Shown: one piece after another, positions 42,566 through 51,029 of the stretch | Numbering within the stretch: position 1 is the first letter of the stretch | How the letters are laid out: each line of letters starts with the position of its first letter | DNA from: Ramlibacter sp. WS9 | Lineage (GTDB): Bacteria; Pseudomonadota; Gammaproteobacteria; Burkholderiales; Burkholderiaceae_C | Length of the DNA stretch: 64,000 nucleotides | Assembly: GCF_003797765.1 (NCBI RefSeq) | Contig: NZ_RKMB01000021.1 | Coordinates: 1-64,000 of the forward strand | Direction: 5' to 3' | Notes under the pieces: model-generated | Database searches by the model: none | Told to the model about the DNA's origin: nothing | What the model saw: only the letters and a program-made list of their open reading frames with translations | Program-made: the position numbers and the translations under genes

Positions 42566-43438
42566 TCAGACCCGGGCGACGATGACTCGCCCCAACAACC
42601 CCGAGGGCTTCACGACCAGCACGCCCATGATGATGGCGAGCGCGACGGAGAGCTTGAGCTCCGTCCCCACCAGGTAGGTTCCGACCAGGTTTTCGAGCAC
42701 CCCGACGATGAAGCCCCCGATCACGGCGCCGATGGGGTTGTCCAGGCCGCCGATCAGCGCGCCGGCCAGCGCATACAGGAGCACACCCGACATCATGTGT
42801 GGATCGAGGAAGACGACGGGCGCGACCATCATCCCGGCGACCGCCCCGATGGTGCCGGCCAGGCCCCAGCCGAGCATGAGCATGCGCTCGACGTTGATGC
42901 CCACCAAGCGCGAGGACACCGGGTTCTGCGCCGCGGCGCGCATCTTCAGGCCGAGCGAGGTAAAACGGAAAAAGCAGAACACCAGCATCACCACCACCAG
43001 CGTGACAGCGATAGCGCCCGCCTCGCGCCGCGACATGAAGACACCGCCCTGCCAGGCACCGCCGTCAAATGGGCTGGGAAATTCCTTGATGGTGGAACCG
43101 AACAGTAAGCCTGCAATGCTGTGCAACAAGACCAGAAGGCCCGCGAATACCACCACCACCGACAGGACGGGCGCCCCGTGCATGGGCCGGATGACCATCG
43201 CTTCGATGCAGGCGGCCAGCACGAACGAGAGCACCAGGGTGGCTGCGAATGCGCCCCAGTAGGGCATCCCGGCCTGGATCAGCATCCAGGCCAGATATGT
43301 CGAAAACATGGCCATCTCGCCTTGTGCGAAATTGACGTGGTGCGTGGCCTGGTAGATCACCACGAGTGCAAGAGCAACACTGGCATAGATCCCCCCCGCG
43401 GCCAGTCCGGCGCCCAGTTGCTGCAGCAGTGCTTCCAT
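42566..43438 (-). CDS. livH: Branched-chain-type ABC permease LivH, system 1
   Basis: The 290-residue permease has about eight helices: LGAGLAAGGIYASVALALVV at the start, NFAQGEMAMFSTYLAWM near residue 40, and the cytoplasmic coupling element RAAAQNPVSSRLVGINVERM near 180. ATG 43438 has AAGGG eight bases upstream and is preferred to a TTG at 43453. It begins 11 bases after the livF stop, inside the liv operon. Confidence 0.92.
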   Translation of the reverse strand: MEALLQQLGAGLAAGGIYASVALALVVIYQATHHVNFAQGEMAMFSTYLAWMLIQAGMPYWGAFAATLVLSFVLAACIEAMVIRPMHGAPVLSVVVVFAGLLVLLHSIAGLLFGSTIKEFPSPFDGGAWQGGVFMSRREAGAIAVTLVVVMLVFCFFRFTSLGLKMRAAAQNPVSSRLVGINVERMLMLGWGLAGTIGAVAGMMVAPVVFLDPHMMSGVLLYALAGALIGGLDNPIGAVIGGFIVGVLENLVGTYLVGTELKLSVALAIIMGVLVVKPSGLLGRVIVARV

Positions 43439-43449
43439 GCGGAATCCCT

Positions 43450-44178
43450 TCAAACGCCGAGGTAAACGCGACGCACGGCGGGGTCGCAGCGAAGATCCGA
43501 GGACGGACCGGACAGCACGACGCGGCCCGTTTCGATAACGTAGGCGGTGTCGGCCAGGTCGAGGGCCAACTTCGCGTTCTGTTCGACGAGCAGCACAGAG
43601 ACGCCATCCTCCTGGTTGATGCGCCGCAGGATGGCGAAGATTTCGCCGACCAGGAGAGGCGCCAACCCGAAGGACGGTTCGTCCAGCAACAGCAGCATGG
43701 GACGCCCCATGAGCGCGCGTCCGAGCGCCAGCATTTGCTGCTCGCCGCCCGAAAGCGTGCCAGCCTGCTGTGCGCGGCGCTCACGCAGCCGCGGAAAGTA
43801 GCCGTACACCTTCTCGACATCGGCGGCAATCTCCGCCTTGTCGCGCCGCCGGCTGGCACCCAGCAGCAGGTTCTCCTGGGCAGTCAAGGCGAGGAACGTG
43901 CCTCGACCGTCCGGGACATGGCCTACGCCCAGGCAAGCGATCTGCGCGGTGGATTTCCCGTCGATGCGCGTTCCGTCGAAGTGGATCTCGCCTTGGGTGA
44001 CTACCGTCATCTGGCACAGCGCGCGCAGCGTTGTCGTCTTGCCGGCGCCATTCGCACCGAGCAGCGCTGTGATGCCGCCGCGCTCGATGCCCAGCGAGAT
44101 GCCGTACAGCACCTGGGTGCCCCCATATCGCGCATGCAGGTCGCGAACTTCAAGCAGTGGGGTCAAGCTCAGCTCCAT
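43450..44178 (-). CDS. livF: ABC ATP-binding protein LivF, system 1
   Basis: The 242-residue ATPase has Walker A GANGAGKTTTLRAL near residue 39. Signature LSGGEQQMLALGRAL is near 140 and Walker B LLLLDEPSFGLAP near 160, with the catalytic Glu present, followed by the switch histidine region. It forms the ATPase pair with LivG. Its start overlaps the end of livG by 29 bases, so the two should be translated together. Confidence 0.93.
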   Translation of the reverse strand: MELSLTPLLEVRDLHARYGGTQVLYGISLGIERGGITALLGANGAGKTTTLRALCQMTVVTQGEIHFDGTRIDGKSTAQIACLGVGHVPDGRGTFLALTAQENLLLGASRRRDKAEIAADVEKVYGYFPRLRERRAQQAGTLSGGEQQMLALGRALMGRPMLLLLDEPSFGLAPLLVGEIFAILRRINQEDGVSVLLVEQNAKLALDLADTAYVIETGRVVLSGPSSDLRCDPAVRRVYLGV

Positions 44179-44950
44179 CGGTGCCCAGATAGGCCTTGAT
44201 CACTTCCGGGTGTGTGCCGACCTCGGCGGGCGTGCCTTCGGCCAGCTTGCGCCCGAAGTTCAGTGCAACCACCTTGTCCGAAATTCCCATCACCAGGCTC
44301 ATGTGATGTTCGACGAGCAGCACGGTGACGTCGAAGCGGCGGCGAACGTCGAGGACGAGGCTGCCGAGCGACGCCATTTCTTCGTGGTTCAAGCCGCAGG
44401 CAGGTTCGTCGAGAAGCAGCAGCTTCGGCTTCGCGGCCAAGGCGCGGGCCAACTCCACGCGCTTTTGCGTTCCGAAGGGCAGGCTGCCGACTGCCCGGCT
44501 CGCGACGCCTTCAAGTGACAAGAACTCGATCAATGTGTTCGCCTGCTCGCGCGCGGCGGCCTCGACACCGCGCGTCCCGGGCAATCGAAAGGCATTGCGC
44601 AAAATTCCGGCATGGTGCCTGGCGTGGCAACCCACCAGCACGTTGTCCAGCACGGACATGGTGTTGAACAACGCCAGGTTCTGGAACGTGCGGCCGATGC
44701 CGATCGCTGCCATGCGGTGGCGCGGCAGTGCCAGCAGGTTGTGGCCGTCGAATTCGATGGCGCCGCTGTCGCACGAGTACAGCCGTGAAAGGCAATTAAA
44801 CAGGCTGCTCTTGCCGGCGCCATTGGGACCAATGAGGCCGCAAATCTGACCGGCCTGCACATCGAACGACACACCGTCCAGTGCCGCAATGCCCCCAAAT
44901 CGCACTGACACATCGTCAATGCGCAGCAGGGGTTGGGTTGGGTTTGGCAT
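44150..44950 (-). CDS. livG: ABC ATP-binding protein LivG, system 1
   Basis: The 266-residue ATPase has Walker A GPNGAGKSSLFNCL near residue 40. A LivG-type insert precedes the signature LPFGTQKRVELARAL near 155, and Walker B is LLLLDEPACGLNHEE near 178. It is the first gene of the operon livGFHMJ-kinase-acyl-CoA dehydrogenase. The operator at 45005 lies 55 bases upstream of the ATG, so the whole importer should be induced with the catabolic enzymes. Confidence 0.93.
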   Translation of the reverse strand: MPNPTQPLLRIDDVSVRFGGIAALDGVSFDVQAGQICGLIGPNGAGKSSLFNCLSRLYSCDSGAIEFDGHNLLALPRHRMAAIGIGRTFQNLALFNTMSVLDNVLVGCHARHHAGILRNAFRLPGTRGVEAAAREQANTLIEFLSLEGVASRAVGSLPFGTQKRVELARALAAKPKLLLLDEPACGLNHEEMASLGSLVLDVRRRFDVTVLLVEHHMSLVMGISDKVVALNFGRKLAEGTPAEVGTHPEVIKAYLGTDGAELDPTA

Positions 44951-44976
44951 TCGGTCTGGCGCTTGGTACTGCCGGT

Positions 44977-45020
44977 ATGGTCACCGTCTTAGTCCGCCGA
45001 CGCCTCGTCGAATTCGACGA
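44977..45020 (-). promoter_or_regulatory. Regulon operator and promoter of the livGFHMJ-kinase operon
   Basis: TCGTCGAATTCGACGA at 45005-45020 is a fully symmetric 16-base palindrome, including its centre. GACCAT at 44977-44982 is 22 bases downstream on the minus strand. The leader to the ATG is only about 20-30 bases. Confidence 0.76.
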
Positions 45021-45091
45021 TTTCAATTTCACATGCGACAGGGCGAGCTCGTGGTTCGCCGTGACAAGCGCATCAATCCGGATGCCGTAAG

Positions 45092-45784
45092 TCACGGGCG
45101 GGTCGCGGCGTCGGCCGTACGTTTCAGCCCCGCCAACAACAGCTCGAGCTGGGTTGAAATGTATCGGTCCACATCAAAGGCCTCACCGGTCATGGAGAAG
45201 GCAGCCAGCGACTGCTGGTTCATTGCGATGAACAGCAGCGGTGCGATCAATGAATACAAGACGTCGTCCAGTGGCAGTCGCCGGAATTCACCGGATGCGA
45301 TACCGCGAAGGATCGCCTTGCCGAGCACTTCGCGCAACGGCGCCACCACCTGGGCGGCCCAGAGCTCGGCAAGTGCCGGGAACGTTCGAGTCTCGCCGGC
45401 AATGATTTTCAGAACGCCGAAAGCCGGTTCACGCGCACCACGTTTCCACCACTCGCCCACCACGGCACGCAGCCGCTCCGCATCGCCGCCTTTGAATTCC
45501 TCGGATGGTTCGGCTTCGTTCACCCTCAGCAAGGCAAGGTTCTCGCACACGACGGCCTTGAATAGATCCTCCTTGCTTCTGAAATACAAATACAGCGTGC
45601 CCTTGGAGACTCCGGCGCGCTCAGCGACATCCTCGGCACGCGAAGCGGTGAAGCCCCTCTCGACAAACTCCGCCAGAGCCGCACGCATCAGTTCGCCGTA
45701 GCGTGCCTCCTTCCGGCGCCTGGTCCTGCGCTGTGATCGCGGCACGCCAGGCGCCGCCGGATCGAGCGGCATTGGCCCAGTCAT
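45092..45784 (-). CDS. TetR-family transcriptional regulator
   Basis: The 230-residue protein has a basic N-terminal tail (RSQRRTRRRKEARYG). A TetR helix-turn-helix follows at about residues 32-75 (FTASRAEDVAERAGVSKGTL, YLYFRSKEDLF), then a helical ligand-binding domain. The start is uncertain: ATG 45784 is used, with only a weak AAGG at a distance. No regulon operator lies in front of it, so it may be constitutive or co-transcribed with the crotonase 74 bases upstream. It could repress part of this region in response to an acyl-CoA. It is the second candidate ligand for the dyad sites, but repressors need no fixed spacing to -10. Confidence 0.88.
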   Translation of the reverse strand: MTGPMPLDPAAPGVPRSQRRTRRRKEARYGELMRAALAEFVERGFTASRAEDVAERAGVSKGTLYLYFRSKEDLFKAVVCENLALLRVNEAEPSEEFKGGDAERLRAVVGEWWKRGAREPAFGVLKIIAGETRTFPALAELWAAQVVAPLREVLGKAILRGIASGEFRRLPLDDVLYSLIAPLLFIAMNQQSLAAFSMTGEAFDVDRYISTQLELLLAGLKRTADAATRP

Positions 45785-45858
45785 CGGGTATGCGCCATGG
45801 CCTTCGGCTCCGTTCCACTTCTCCACACTGTGCCGATTCTGGATCCTGAGTGTTTGTG

Positions 45859-46686
45859 TCAACCGGGGGCGCCGACCGTGAACAAGGGCGGGCGCTTGCC
45901 GATGAAAGCCCGGACACCTTCGGCGAAGTCCGGCCCATCGATCAGTACGCGTTGCCGCGCTGCTTCGAGATCGAGCTGCGCCGGCAGCGTGTTGGATAGC
46001 GCGGCGTCCACGAGCGCCCGGATTTCGCGCGCGGCCCCAGCGGGCAGCGCCGCCAGCCGCGCCGCTAGCATCATCGCCTGCGCAAGCAATTCGCCGTCGG
46101 GCACCACAGCATGGACCAGGCCCCATTGACGGGCCTGCTCTGCAGGGAGGCGTTCGCCGAGCAGCATCAACGCCGTCGCGCGGGCCACGCCGAGCTGCCG
46201 GGTGAGGAACCAGGACGACCCCATGTCCGGCACGATGCCGAGGTTGGGCATGAAAGGCAGGTAGAAAAACGCCGAACTGCCCGCGAGCAGGAAATCGCCG
46301 CTGAGCGCCAGCCCGACGCCCGCGCCGGCGGCCGCACCGTTCAATGCAATGACCACGGGCACTGGAAAGTCGCGCAGTTTGAGCACGAGGGGGTTGGTCA
46401 ACTCTCGCATCACGTCGCCAGTGGTGTTGCCGACGCTCGTGGGCGAGCCCGGCGGCCCCGCCTCGCCCATCGACGAGAGGTCCGCGCCGGTGCAGAAGGT
46501 CCGCCCGGCGCCCGTCAGCACGAGTGCGCCAACTGACGGATCGCCGGACACCTCGCCCAGGATGGCCAGCAGGTCGCGCTGCACCGCGATGGTCAGCGGA
46601 TTGGCTTTCGGCCCGGTGCAAAGCGTCAGCACGCAAATGCGGCCTTCGTGGCGACGCGAGACGGTAGTTTGGGTCTGTTGTTCCAT
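45859..46686 (-). CDS. Crotonase-family enoyl-CoA isomerase-like protein (PaaG-like site)
   Basis: The 275-residue crotonase-fold protein has the oxyanion segment FCTGADLSSMG near residue 62. Its first active-site motif reads GAAAGAGVGLALSGD without glutamate, and the second reads LGIVPDMGSSWFLTRQLG with an Asp. This is the pattern of PaaG-type delta3-delta2 enoyl-CoA isomerases. It is therefore more likely an isomerase than a hydratase. ATG 46686 has GAGG six bases upstream. It follows the DECR2-like SDR by 13 bases, so the pair could handle double bonds at even or odd positions together. Confidence 0.88.
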   Translation of the reverse strand: MEQQTQTTVSRRHEGRICVLTLCTGPKANPLTIAVQRDLLAILGEVSGDPSVGALVLTGAGRTFCTGADLSSMGEAGPPGSPTSVGNTTGDVMRELTNPLVLKLRDFPVPVVIALNGAAAGAGVGLALSGDFLLAGSSAFFYLPFMPNLGIVPDMGSSWFLTRQLGVARATALMLLGERLPAEQARQWGLVHAVVPDGELLAQAMMLAARLAALPAGAAREIRALVDAALSNTLPAQLDLEAARQRVLIDGPDFAEGVRAFIGKRPPLFTVGAPG

Positions 46687-46699
46687 GGCAACCTCGGGC

Positions 46700-47482
46700 T
46701 CAAGCATGCATGTTGTGCGCCTGGGCGCTGGAGCCACCCAGCGCAAACCCGCCGTCCACGGGCAGCACCACGCCGTTGATGTACGAGGCTTCCTCCGAGC
46801 ACAGCCAGCGGGCGACCAGGCCGATCTCGCGCTTCGTGCCGAAACGGCGAAGCGGCACGCTTTGCGTCCACGCCTTTTCCGATGCCGGCGTGGGCGCCAG
46901 GCGCCGCATGCCCTCGGTGTCGGCGATCGGCCCCGGGGAGATCGCGTTCACGCGCACGCCCATCGGGCCCCACTCCATGGCGGCCACCCGGGTCACCTGG
47001 TCGGCACCCGCCTTGGCCGCGCACACGTGGATCTGATGCGGCGTGGGCTGGGTGGACTGCGGTGCGCTGATGTTGACGATGGACGCCCCCGGCTTGCGCA
47101 GGTGCGGCAGCGCCGCGCGCATGACGTTGAAGGCACCGAGGAGGTCGATGTCGATCACGGTCTTGAACCCGTTGGCCGAGAGCTCCGCCGCGGGCACCAC
47201 AAAGTTTCCGGCCGCCCCCGAAATGAGGACGTCGATCGGCCCCCAGGCCGTGACTGTGGCCGCCATCGCGTCCGACAGGGCCTGGTACTGGCGCACGTCG
47301 GCCGCAAATCCCATCGCCTCGCCGCCCATGCCACGCAGATGCGCCACCGCGGCGTCGACCCGCTCCTGGTTGCGGCTCAACACCACCACCCGCGCACCGT
47401 CCTCGGCAAACACCTCCGCGATGCCGAGGTTGATGCCACTGGTTCCGCCGGCGACGAAAACGACCTTGTTCTGAAAACTCAT
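46700..47482 (-). CDS. DECR2-like 2,4-dienoyl-CoA reductase (SDR)
   Basis: The 260-residue SDR has AGGTSGINLGIAE near residue 12, SRNQ after beta-2 (NADP preference), and SGAAGNF in place of NNAG. The stretch IHVCAAKAGADQVTR followed by AMEWGPMGVRVNAISPGPIA is nearly that of peroxisomal DECR2. As in DECR2 the usual YxxxK tyrosine is absent (His/Val at that place), while lysine is kept. It would reduce 2,4-dienoyl-CoA to 3-enoyl-CoA. The downstream isomerase-type crotonase completes the auxiliary pathway for unsaturated acyl chains. ATG 47482 lies about 80 bases after the -10 element. Confidence 0.88.
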   Translation of the reverse strand: MSFQNKVVFVAGGTSGINLGIAEVFAEDGARVVVLSRNQERVDAAVAHLRGMGGEAMGFAADVRQYQALSDAMAATVTAWGPIDVLISGAAGNFVVPAAELSANGFKTVIDIDLLGAFNVMRAALPHLRKPGASIVNISAPQSTQPTPHQIHVCAAKAGADQVTRVAAMEWGPMGVRVNAISPGPIADTEGMRRLAPTPASEKAWTQSVPLRRFGTKREIGLVARWLCSEEASYINGVVLPVDGGFALGGSSAQAHNMHA

Positions 47483-47561
47483 GTTGAAAGTCCTGATTCG
47501 ATGCCGCCCGTATCGCCAGAGGGGCGAATGCGTCTGCGAGGTGATGGAAAGGTAGGGACCG

Positions 47562-47605
47562 ATCTTCGGCGCGCACACTGAGCCGTTCATCGTCGCAACG
47601 GACGA
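47562..47605 (-). promoter_or_regulatory. Regulon operator and promoter of the DECR2-crotonase operon
   Basis: TCGTCGCAACGGACGA at 47590-47605 has one mismatch, and GAAGAT at 47562-47567 is 22 bases downstream on the minus strand. It lies in the 306-base divergent region 47483-47788, which holds two operators and no gene. Confidence 0.73.
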
Positions 47606-47654
47606 ATTTTCGGCCGATCCAACCCGGGCCATCTTCGGTGTTCCCGCACCGCAT

Positions 47655-47698
47655 TCGTCGCTTTCGACGACGGCACCCGCTGGCCCGGCTGGAACAAT
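47655..47698 (+). promoter_or_regulatory. Regulon operator and promoter of the acyl-CoA dehydrogenase at 47789
   Basis: TCGTCGCTTTCGACGA at 47655-47670 is a perfect 6+6 dyad, followed 22 bases later by AACAAT (47693-47698) on the plus strand. It is back-to-back with the operator at 47590. Confidence 0.75.
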
Positions 47699-47788
47699 CG
47701 CCGATGCGCCTGCACGACATGCGGCGAATTGCCCTCCTCGTCGAGGCCCCGAACCTGCCGAGCCGCACGACCAACCCATCCGCGAACC

Positions 47789-48943
47789 ATGCAACTGACC
47801 CACGAACACGAGCAACTGAGGCAAACATTCCAGCGCTGGATCACCACGGAGGTGAACCCCCACGTGGACGAATGGGAGCGCGAGGAGCGGTTCCCCGCTC
47901 GCCAGGTCTTCAAGCAACTCGCGGCACTGGGTTTGCTTGGACTGGACAAGCCGGAAGAAAACGGCGGCTCCGCGCTGGACTACTCTTACCCGGCCGTCAT
48001 AGCCGAGTTGATGGGCGAGATCCACTCCGGCGGAGTGCAGATGGGCATCGGCGTGCAAACCGACATGTGCACGCCCGCCCTCGCAAAACACGGCAGCGCT
48101 GAACTGCGCGCCGAGTTCCTCACGCCAGCCATCAGCGGAGACTACGTCGGCTGCATCGGGGTGTCCGAATCGGGCGCCGGATCCGACGTCGCGGCCATAC
48201 GCACCAAAGCTCGCAAGGATGGCGGCGACTACGTCATCAACGGCGAGAAGACCTGGATCACCAACGGGACCCAGGCCGATTTCTGCTGCCTGCTTGCCAA
48301 CACCTCCGACGGATCGCCGCACGCGAACAAGTCGCTGATCATCGTGCCGATGAAGACCAAGGGCGTAAGCGTCTCGCGCAAGATCCGGAAAATCGGCATG
48401 CACGCTTCCGACACGGCGCAACTGCATTTCGACGACGTCCGGGTGCCGCAGCGCTACCTCATTGGCCAGGAGGGCAGCGGCTTCACCTACCAGATGGAAC
48501 AGTTCCAGTCCGAACGCCTGTGGGCGGCGATGCAGTGCTGCAGCATGGCCAGGCGCGCCATCCGCGAGACCATCGCCTACACGCAGGAACGCAAGGTGTT
48601 CGGCCGAAGCGTGCTGTCCAACCAGGTCGTCCACTTCGCCATTGCAGAAATGCAGGTCGAGGTAGAGGCACTCAGCGCCCTTTGCTGGAAGGGCGTGGAG
48701 ATGGTGGTGCGGGGCGAGGACGCGACACCATTCGCCACGATGGCCAAACTCAAGGGCGGTCGCCTGGTGCGCCAGGTGGCCGACGCCTGCCTGCAGTACT
48801 GGGGCGGCATGGGCTACGCCGACGAAAGCTCCATATCGCGCATCTACCGTGACGTCCGCCTCTGCTCCATTGCAGGCGGCGCCGACGAAGTCATGCTCCA
48901 GGTTTTGTGCAAGGTGCTGGGGATTTTGCCCAAACGGGCCTGA
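47789..48943 (+). CDS. Acyl-CoA dehydrogenase
   Basis: This 384-residue acyl-CoA dehydrogenase has VSESGAGSDVAAIRTKARK and YVINGEKTWITNG in the beta domain. It also has YWGGMGYADESSISRIYRD near residue 350 and the catalytic-loop glutamate in IAGGADEVM near 370. The ADE sequence replaces the common TSE, but the Glu is kept. ATG 47789 is chosen from homology to the family start (QLTHEHEQLRQTFQRWI). The ribosome site is weak. It is followed 65 bases later by the nitronate-monooxygenase-like gene on the same strand. Confidence 0.92.
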   Translation: MQLTHEHEQLRQTFQRWITTEVNPHVDEWEREERFPARQVFKQLAALGLLGLDKPEENGGSALDYSYPAVIAELMGEIHSGGVQMGIGVQTDMCTPALAKHGSAELRAEFLTPAISGDYVGCIGVSESGAGSDVAAIRTKARKDGGDYVINGEKTWITNGTQADFCCLLANTSDGSPHANKSLIIVPMKTKGVSVSRKIRKIGMHASDTAQLHFDDVRVPQRYLIGQEGSGFTYQMEQFQSERLWAAMQCCSMARRAIRETIAYTQERKVFGRSVLSNQVVHFAIAEMQVEVEALSALCWKGVEMVVRGEDATPFATMAKLKGGRLVRQVADACLQYWGGMGYADESSISRIYRDVRLCSIAGGADEVMLQVLCKVLGILPKRA

Positions 48944-49008
48944 GCGTCCCCACCTGGCCGCGCCCCGGCTCACATTCATGTTTCACCCTGTCTAAGAAAG
49001 GACTCCCC

Positions 49009-49989
49009 GTGTCTCGCTTGCCCCCCGTCTTGCAGAAACTTCCGCTCCCACTGATCGGTGCGCCCCTGTTCATCATCAGCAACCCGGCCCTCGTGATCGC
49101 GCAGTGCAAGGCGGGCGTGCTGGGCTCGATGCCGGCGCTCAACGCCAGGCCGGCCTCGCTGCTGGACGAGTGGCTGCACGAAATCCGCGAGAGTCTCGCC
49201 GCCCACGACCGGGCCCATCCCGACCGGCCGGCAGCCCCCTTCGCGATCAACCAGATCGTGCACAAGAGCAACGACCGGCTCGACCACGACCTCGACATCA
49301 TGATCAAGCACAAGGTGCCCGTGGTGATCACCTCGCTGGGCGCGCGCGCCGAGATCAACGACGCCGTCCATGCCTACGGCGGTGTGGTGCTGCACGACGT
49401 GATCGACAGCCGATTCGCCCGCAAGGCGATCGAGAAAGGCGCCGATGGCCTGATCGCGGTGGCCACCGGCGCCGGCGGGCACGCGGGCACGCGCAGCCCG
49501 TTTGCGCTCATCCAGGAAATCCGCCAGTGGTTCGACGGTCCGCTCGCGCTGTCGGGGGCGATCGCCACGGGCAACAGCATCCTGGCAGCTCTGGCGTTGG
49601 GTGCCGACTTCGCCTACTCCGGCTCGATGTTCATCGCCACCGACGAGGCCCAGGCCAGCGCCGCGCACAAGCAGTGCGTGGTCGACTGCAACTCGGACGA
49701 CATCGTGTACTCCAACCTCTTCACCGGCGTGCACGGCAACTACCTGCGGCCCAGCATCGTCGCTGCGGGGTTCGATCCCGACAACTTGCCGCAAAGCGAC
49801 CCGAGCCAGATGAACTTCAGCGAGATGGCCAATGGCAAGAAGGCCTGGAAGGACATCTGGGGCTGCGGCCAAGGCATCGGCGCGATCGACCGCGTCGGTC
49901 CCACGGCCGAACTGGTAGCACGGCTGCGCCGGGAGTTCGAAGCCGCGCGCGAACGTGTGGCCTGCCTGCGGCTCGCGGCCGCGCACTGA
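49009..49989 (+). CDS. Nitronate monooxygenase / 2-nitropropane dioxygenase-family FMN protein
   Basis: The 326-residue TIM-barrel flavoprotein has LIGAPLFIISNPALVIAQC at the N-terminus, VITSLG near residue 105, and the FMN phosphate-binding GAGGHAGTRSPFALI near 155 (a catalytic His in this family). LSGAIATGNSILAALALGADF lies near 185. Members oxidise nitronates but others act as enoyl reductase-like enzymes. In a CoA-degradation cluster the latter is conceivable. The start is GTG 49009 with AAAGGA upstream. It forms a likely operon with the acyl-CoA dehydrogenase before it and is convergent with the MBL gene. Confidence 0.88.
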   Translation: MSRLPPVLQKLPLPLIGAPLFIISNPALVIAQCKAGVLGSMPALNARPASLLDEWLHEIRESLAAHDRAHPDRPAAPFAINQIVHKSNDRLDHDLDIMIKHKVPVVITSLGARAEINDAVHAYGGVVLHDVIDSRFARKAIEKGADGLIAVATGAGGHAGTRSPFALIQEIRQWFDGPLALSGAIATGNSILAALALGADFAYSGSMFIATDEAQASAAHKQCVVDCNSDDIVYSNLFTGVHGNYLRPSIVAAGFDPDNLPQSDPSQMNFSEMANGKKAWKDIWGCGQGIGAIDRVGPTAELVARLRREFEAARERVACLRLAAAH

Positions 49990-50020
49990 GCGAAAACGGC
50001 CGCGCGGCGGCGGCCCCGCG

Positions 50021-50926
50021 TCAGACATCCAGCCGGTACGCGCTGCCCTCGCGGATCAGGCGCCCGGCGGTGGGGCCGCCCCAATGGGTGCCGATGATGA
50101 GGGTCGGCGTGTCCGCGAACATCTCGCAGAACGATTGACGGGTATCCGTTGACTGCTGGTTGTCGGTGTCGAAGGCCGAGCACCAATCCATCCGCGCGAT
50201 CTGGCAGGGGTGGTGCATCATGTCGCCCGTGATCACCGCGCGCGAGCCCTTGGACTCGATCACCACGCTCACGTGGCCCGGCGTGTGCCCGGGCGTCGAC
50301 ATCAAGCGGATGCCGGGCGCGATCTGTGAATCCACTTCGACCAGTTCCACCAGGTCCGCGTCCATGATCGGCTTGACCGAATCAGTGAAGGTGTTCATCG
50401 TGTCCATCATCGCCAGCGCGTATTCATCCTTCTCGCCCGTGACGTCCATGCCCCGCAGCTCGCTCGCCCAGTGCTCGTACTCGACCCGGCCGAGGTAGTA
50501 GCGCGCCTTCGGAAAGGTCGGCACCCAGCGCCCGTCGCGCAACACCGTGTTCCAGCCCACATGGTCAACGTGCAGGTGGGTGCACAGCACACCGTCCACG
50601 CTGTCGAGCGACCAGCCCAGGCTCTCGAGGTCGGCCAGGAAATTGGTCGCGAGCTGGTTGAACCCGGGGCTGTTTCGCGGCTTGTCGTTGCCCACGCAGG
50701 TGTCGACGATGAAGCGTTGGGTCGGCGTCTGGATCAGCAGCGCATGAATGCTGCCCTTGATCCAGCCCTCGGCCGTGGCGAAGGCCGGGAACAGCCAGCC
50801 GATCGGACGCACGTTTTCCGGCGTCGCATCGGGCAGCGGCGACCCCGGCCCGCCGGGAATGGTCAATTCCATTTCGACCAGCCGTGTAATGGAAATGTCA
50901 CCCACGCGCCACATCAGATTGATCAT
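50021..50926 (-). CDS. Metallo-beta-lactamase-fold hydrolase (paralogue of 19478-20383)
   Basis: The 301-residue MBL enzyme is the same length as the paralogue at 19478-20383 and aligns with it without obvious gaps (about two-thirds identical or more by eye, not computed). Zinc ligands are in THLHVDHVGWN, MSTPGHTPGH, ITGDMMHHP and GTHWGG. ATG 50926 has GGAGA before it. It is a single-gene unit with its own operator 131 bases upstream. A lactone, ester or acyl-CoA thioester hydrolase role is inferred. The two copies may differ in substrate, or one may act on the extracellular inducer. Confidence 0.88.
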   Translation of the reverse strand: MINLMWRVGDISITRLVEMELTIPGGPGSPLPDATPENVRPIGWLFPAFATAEGWIKGSIHALLIQTPTQRFIVDTCVGNDKPRNSPGFNQLATNFLADLESLGWSLDSVDGVLCTHLHVDHVGWNTVLRDGRWVPTFPKARYYLGRVEYEHWASELRGMDVTGEKDEYALAMMDTMNTFTDSVKPIMDADLVELVEVDSQIAPGIRLMSTPGHTPGHVSVVIESKGSRAVITGDMMHHPCQIARMDWCSAFDTDNQQSTDTRQSFCEMFADTPTLIIGTHWGGPTAGRLIREGSAYRLDV

Positions 50927-51029
50927 GCTTGTCTCCGTTTCGCGGTCTTGCCGCAAGGTTGTTGAATGGGATCGAAGCCCCCGATGAGGTCGCAGTCGGC
51001 TGCGGCACTGCATCGAGGGTCTCGACTCC

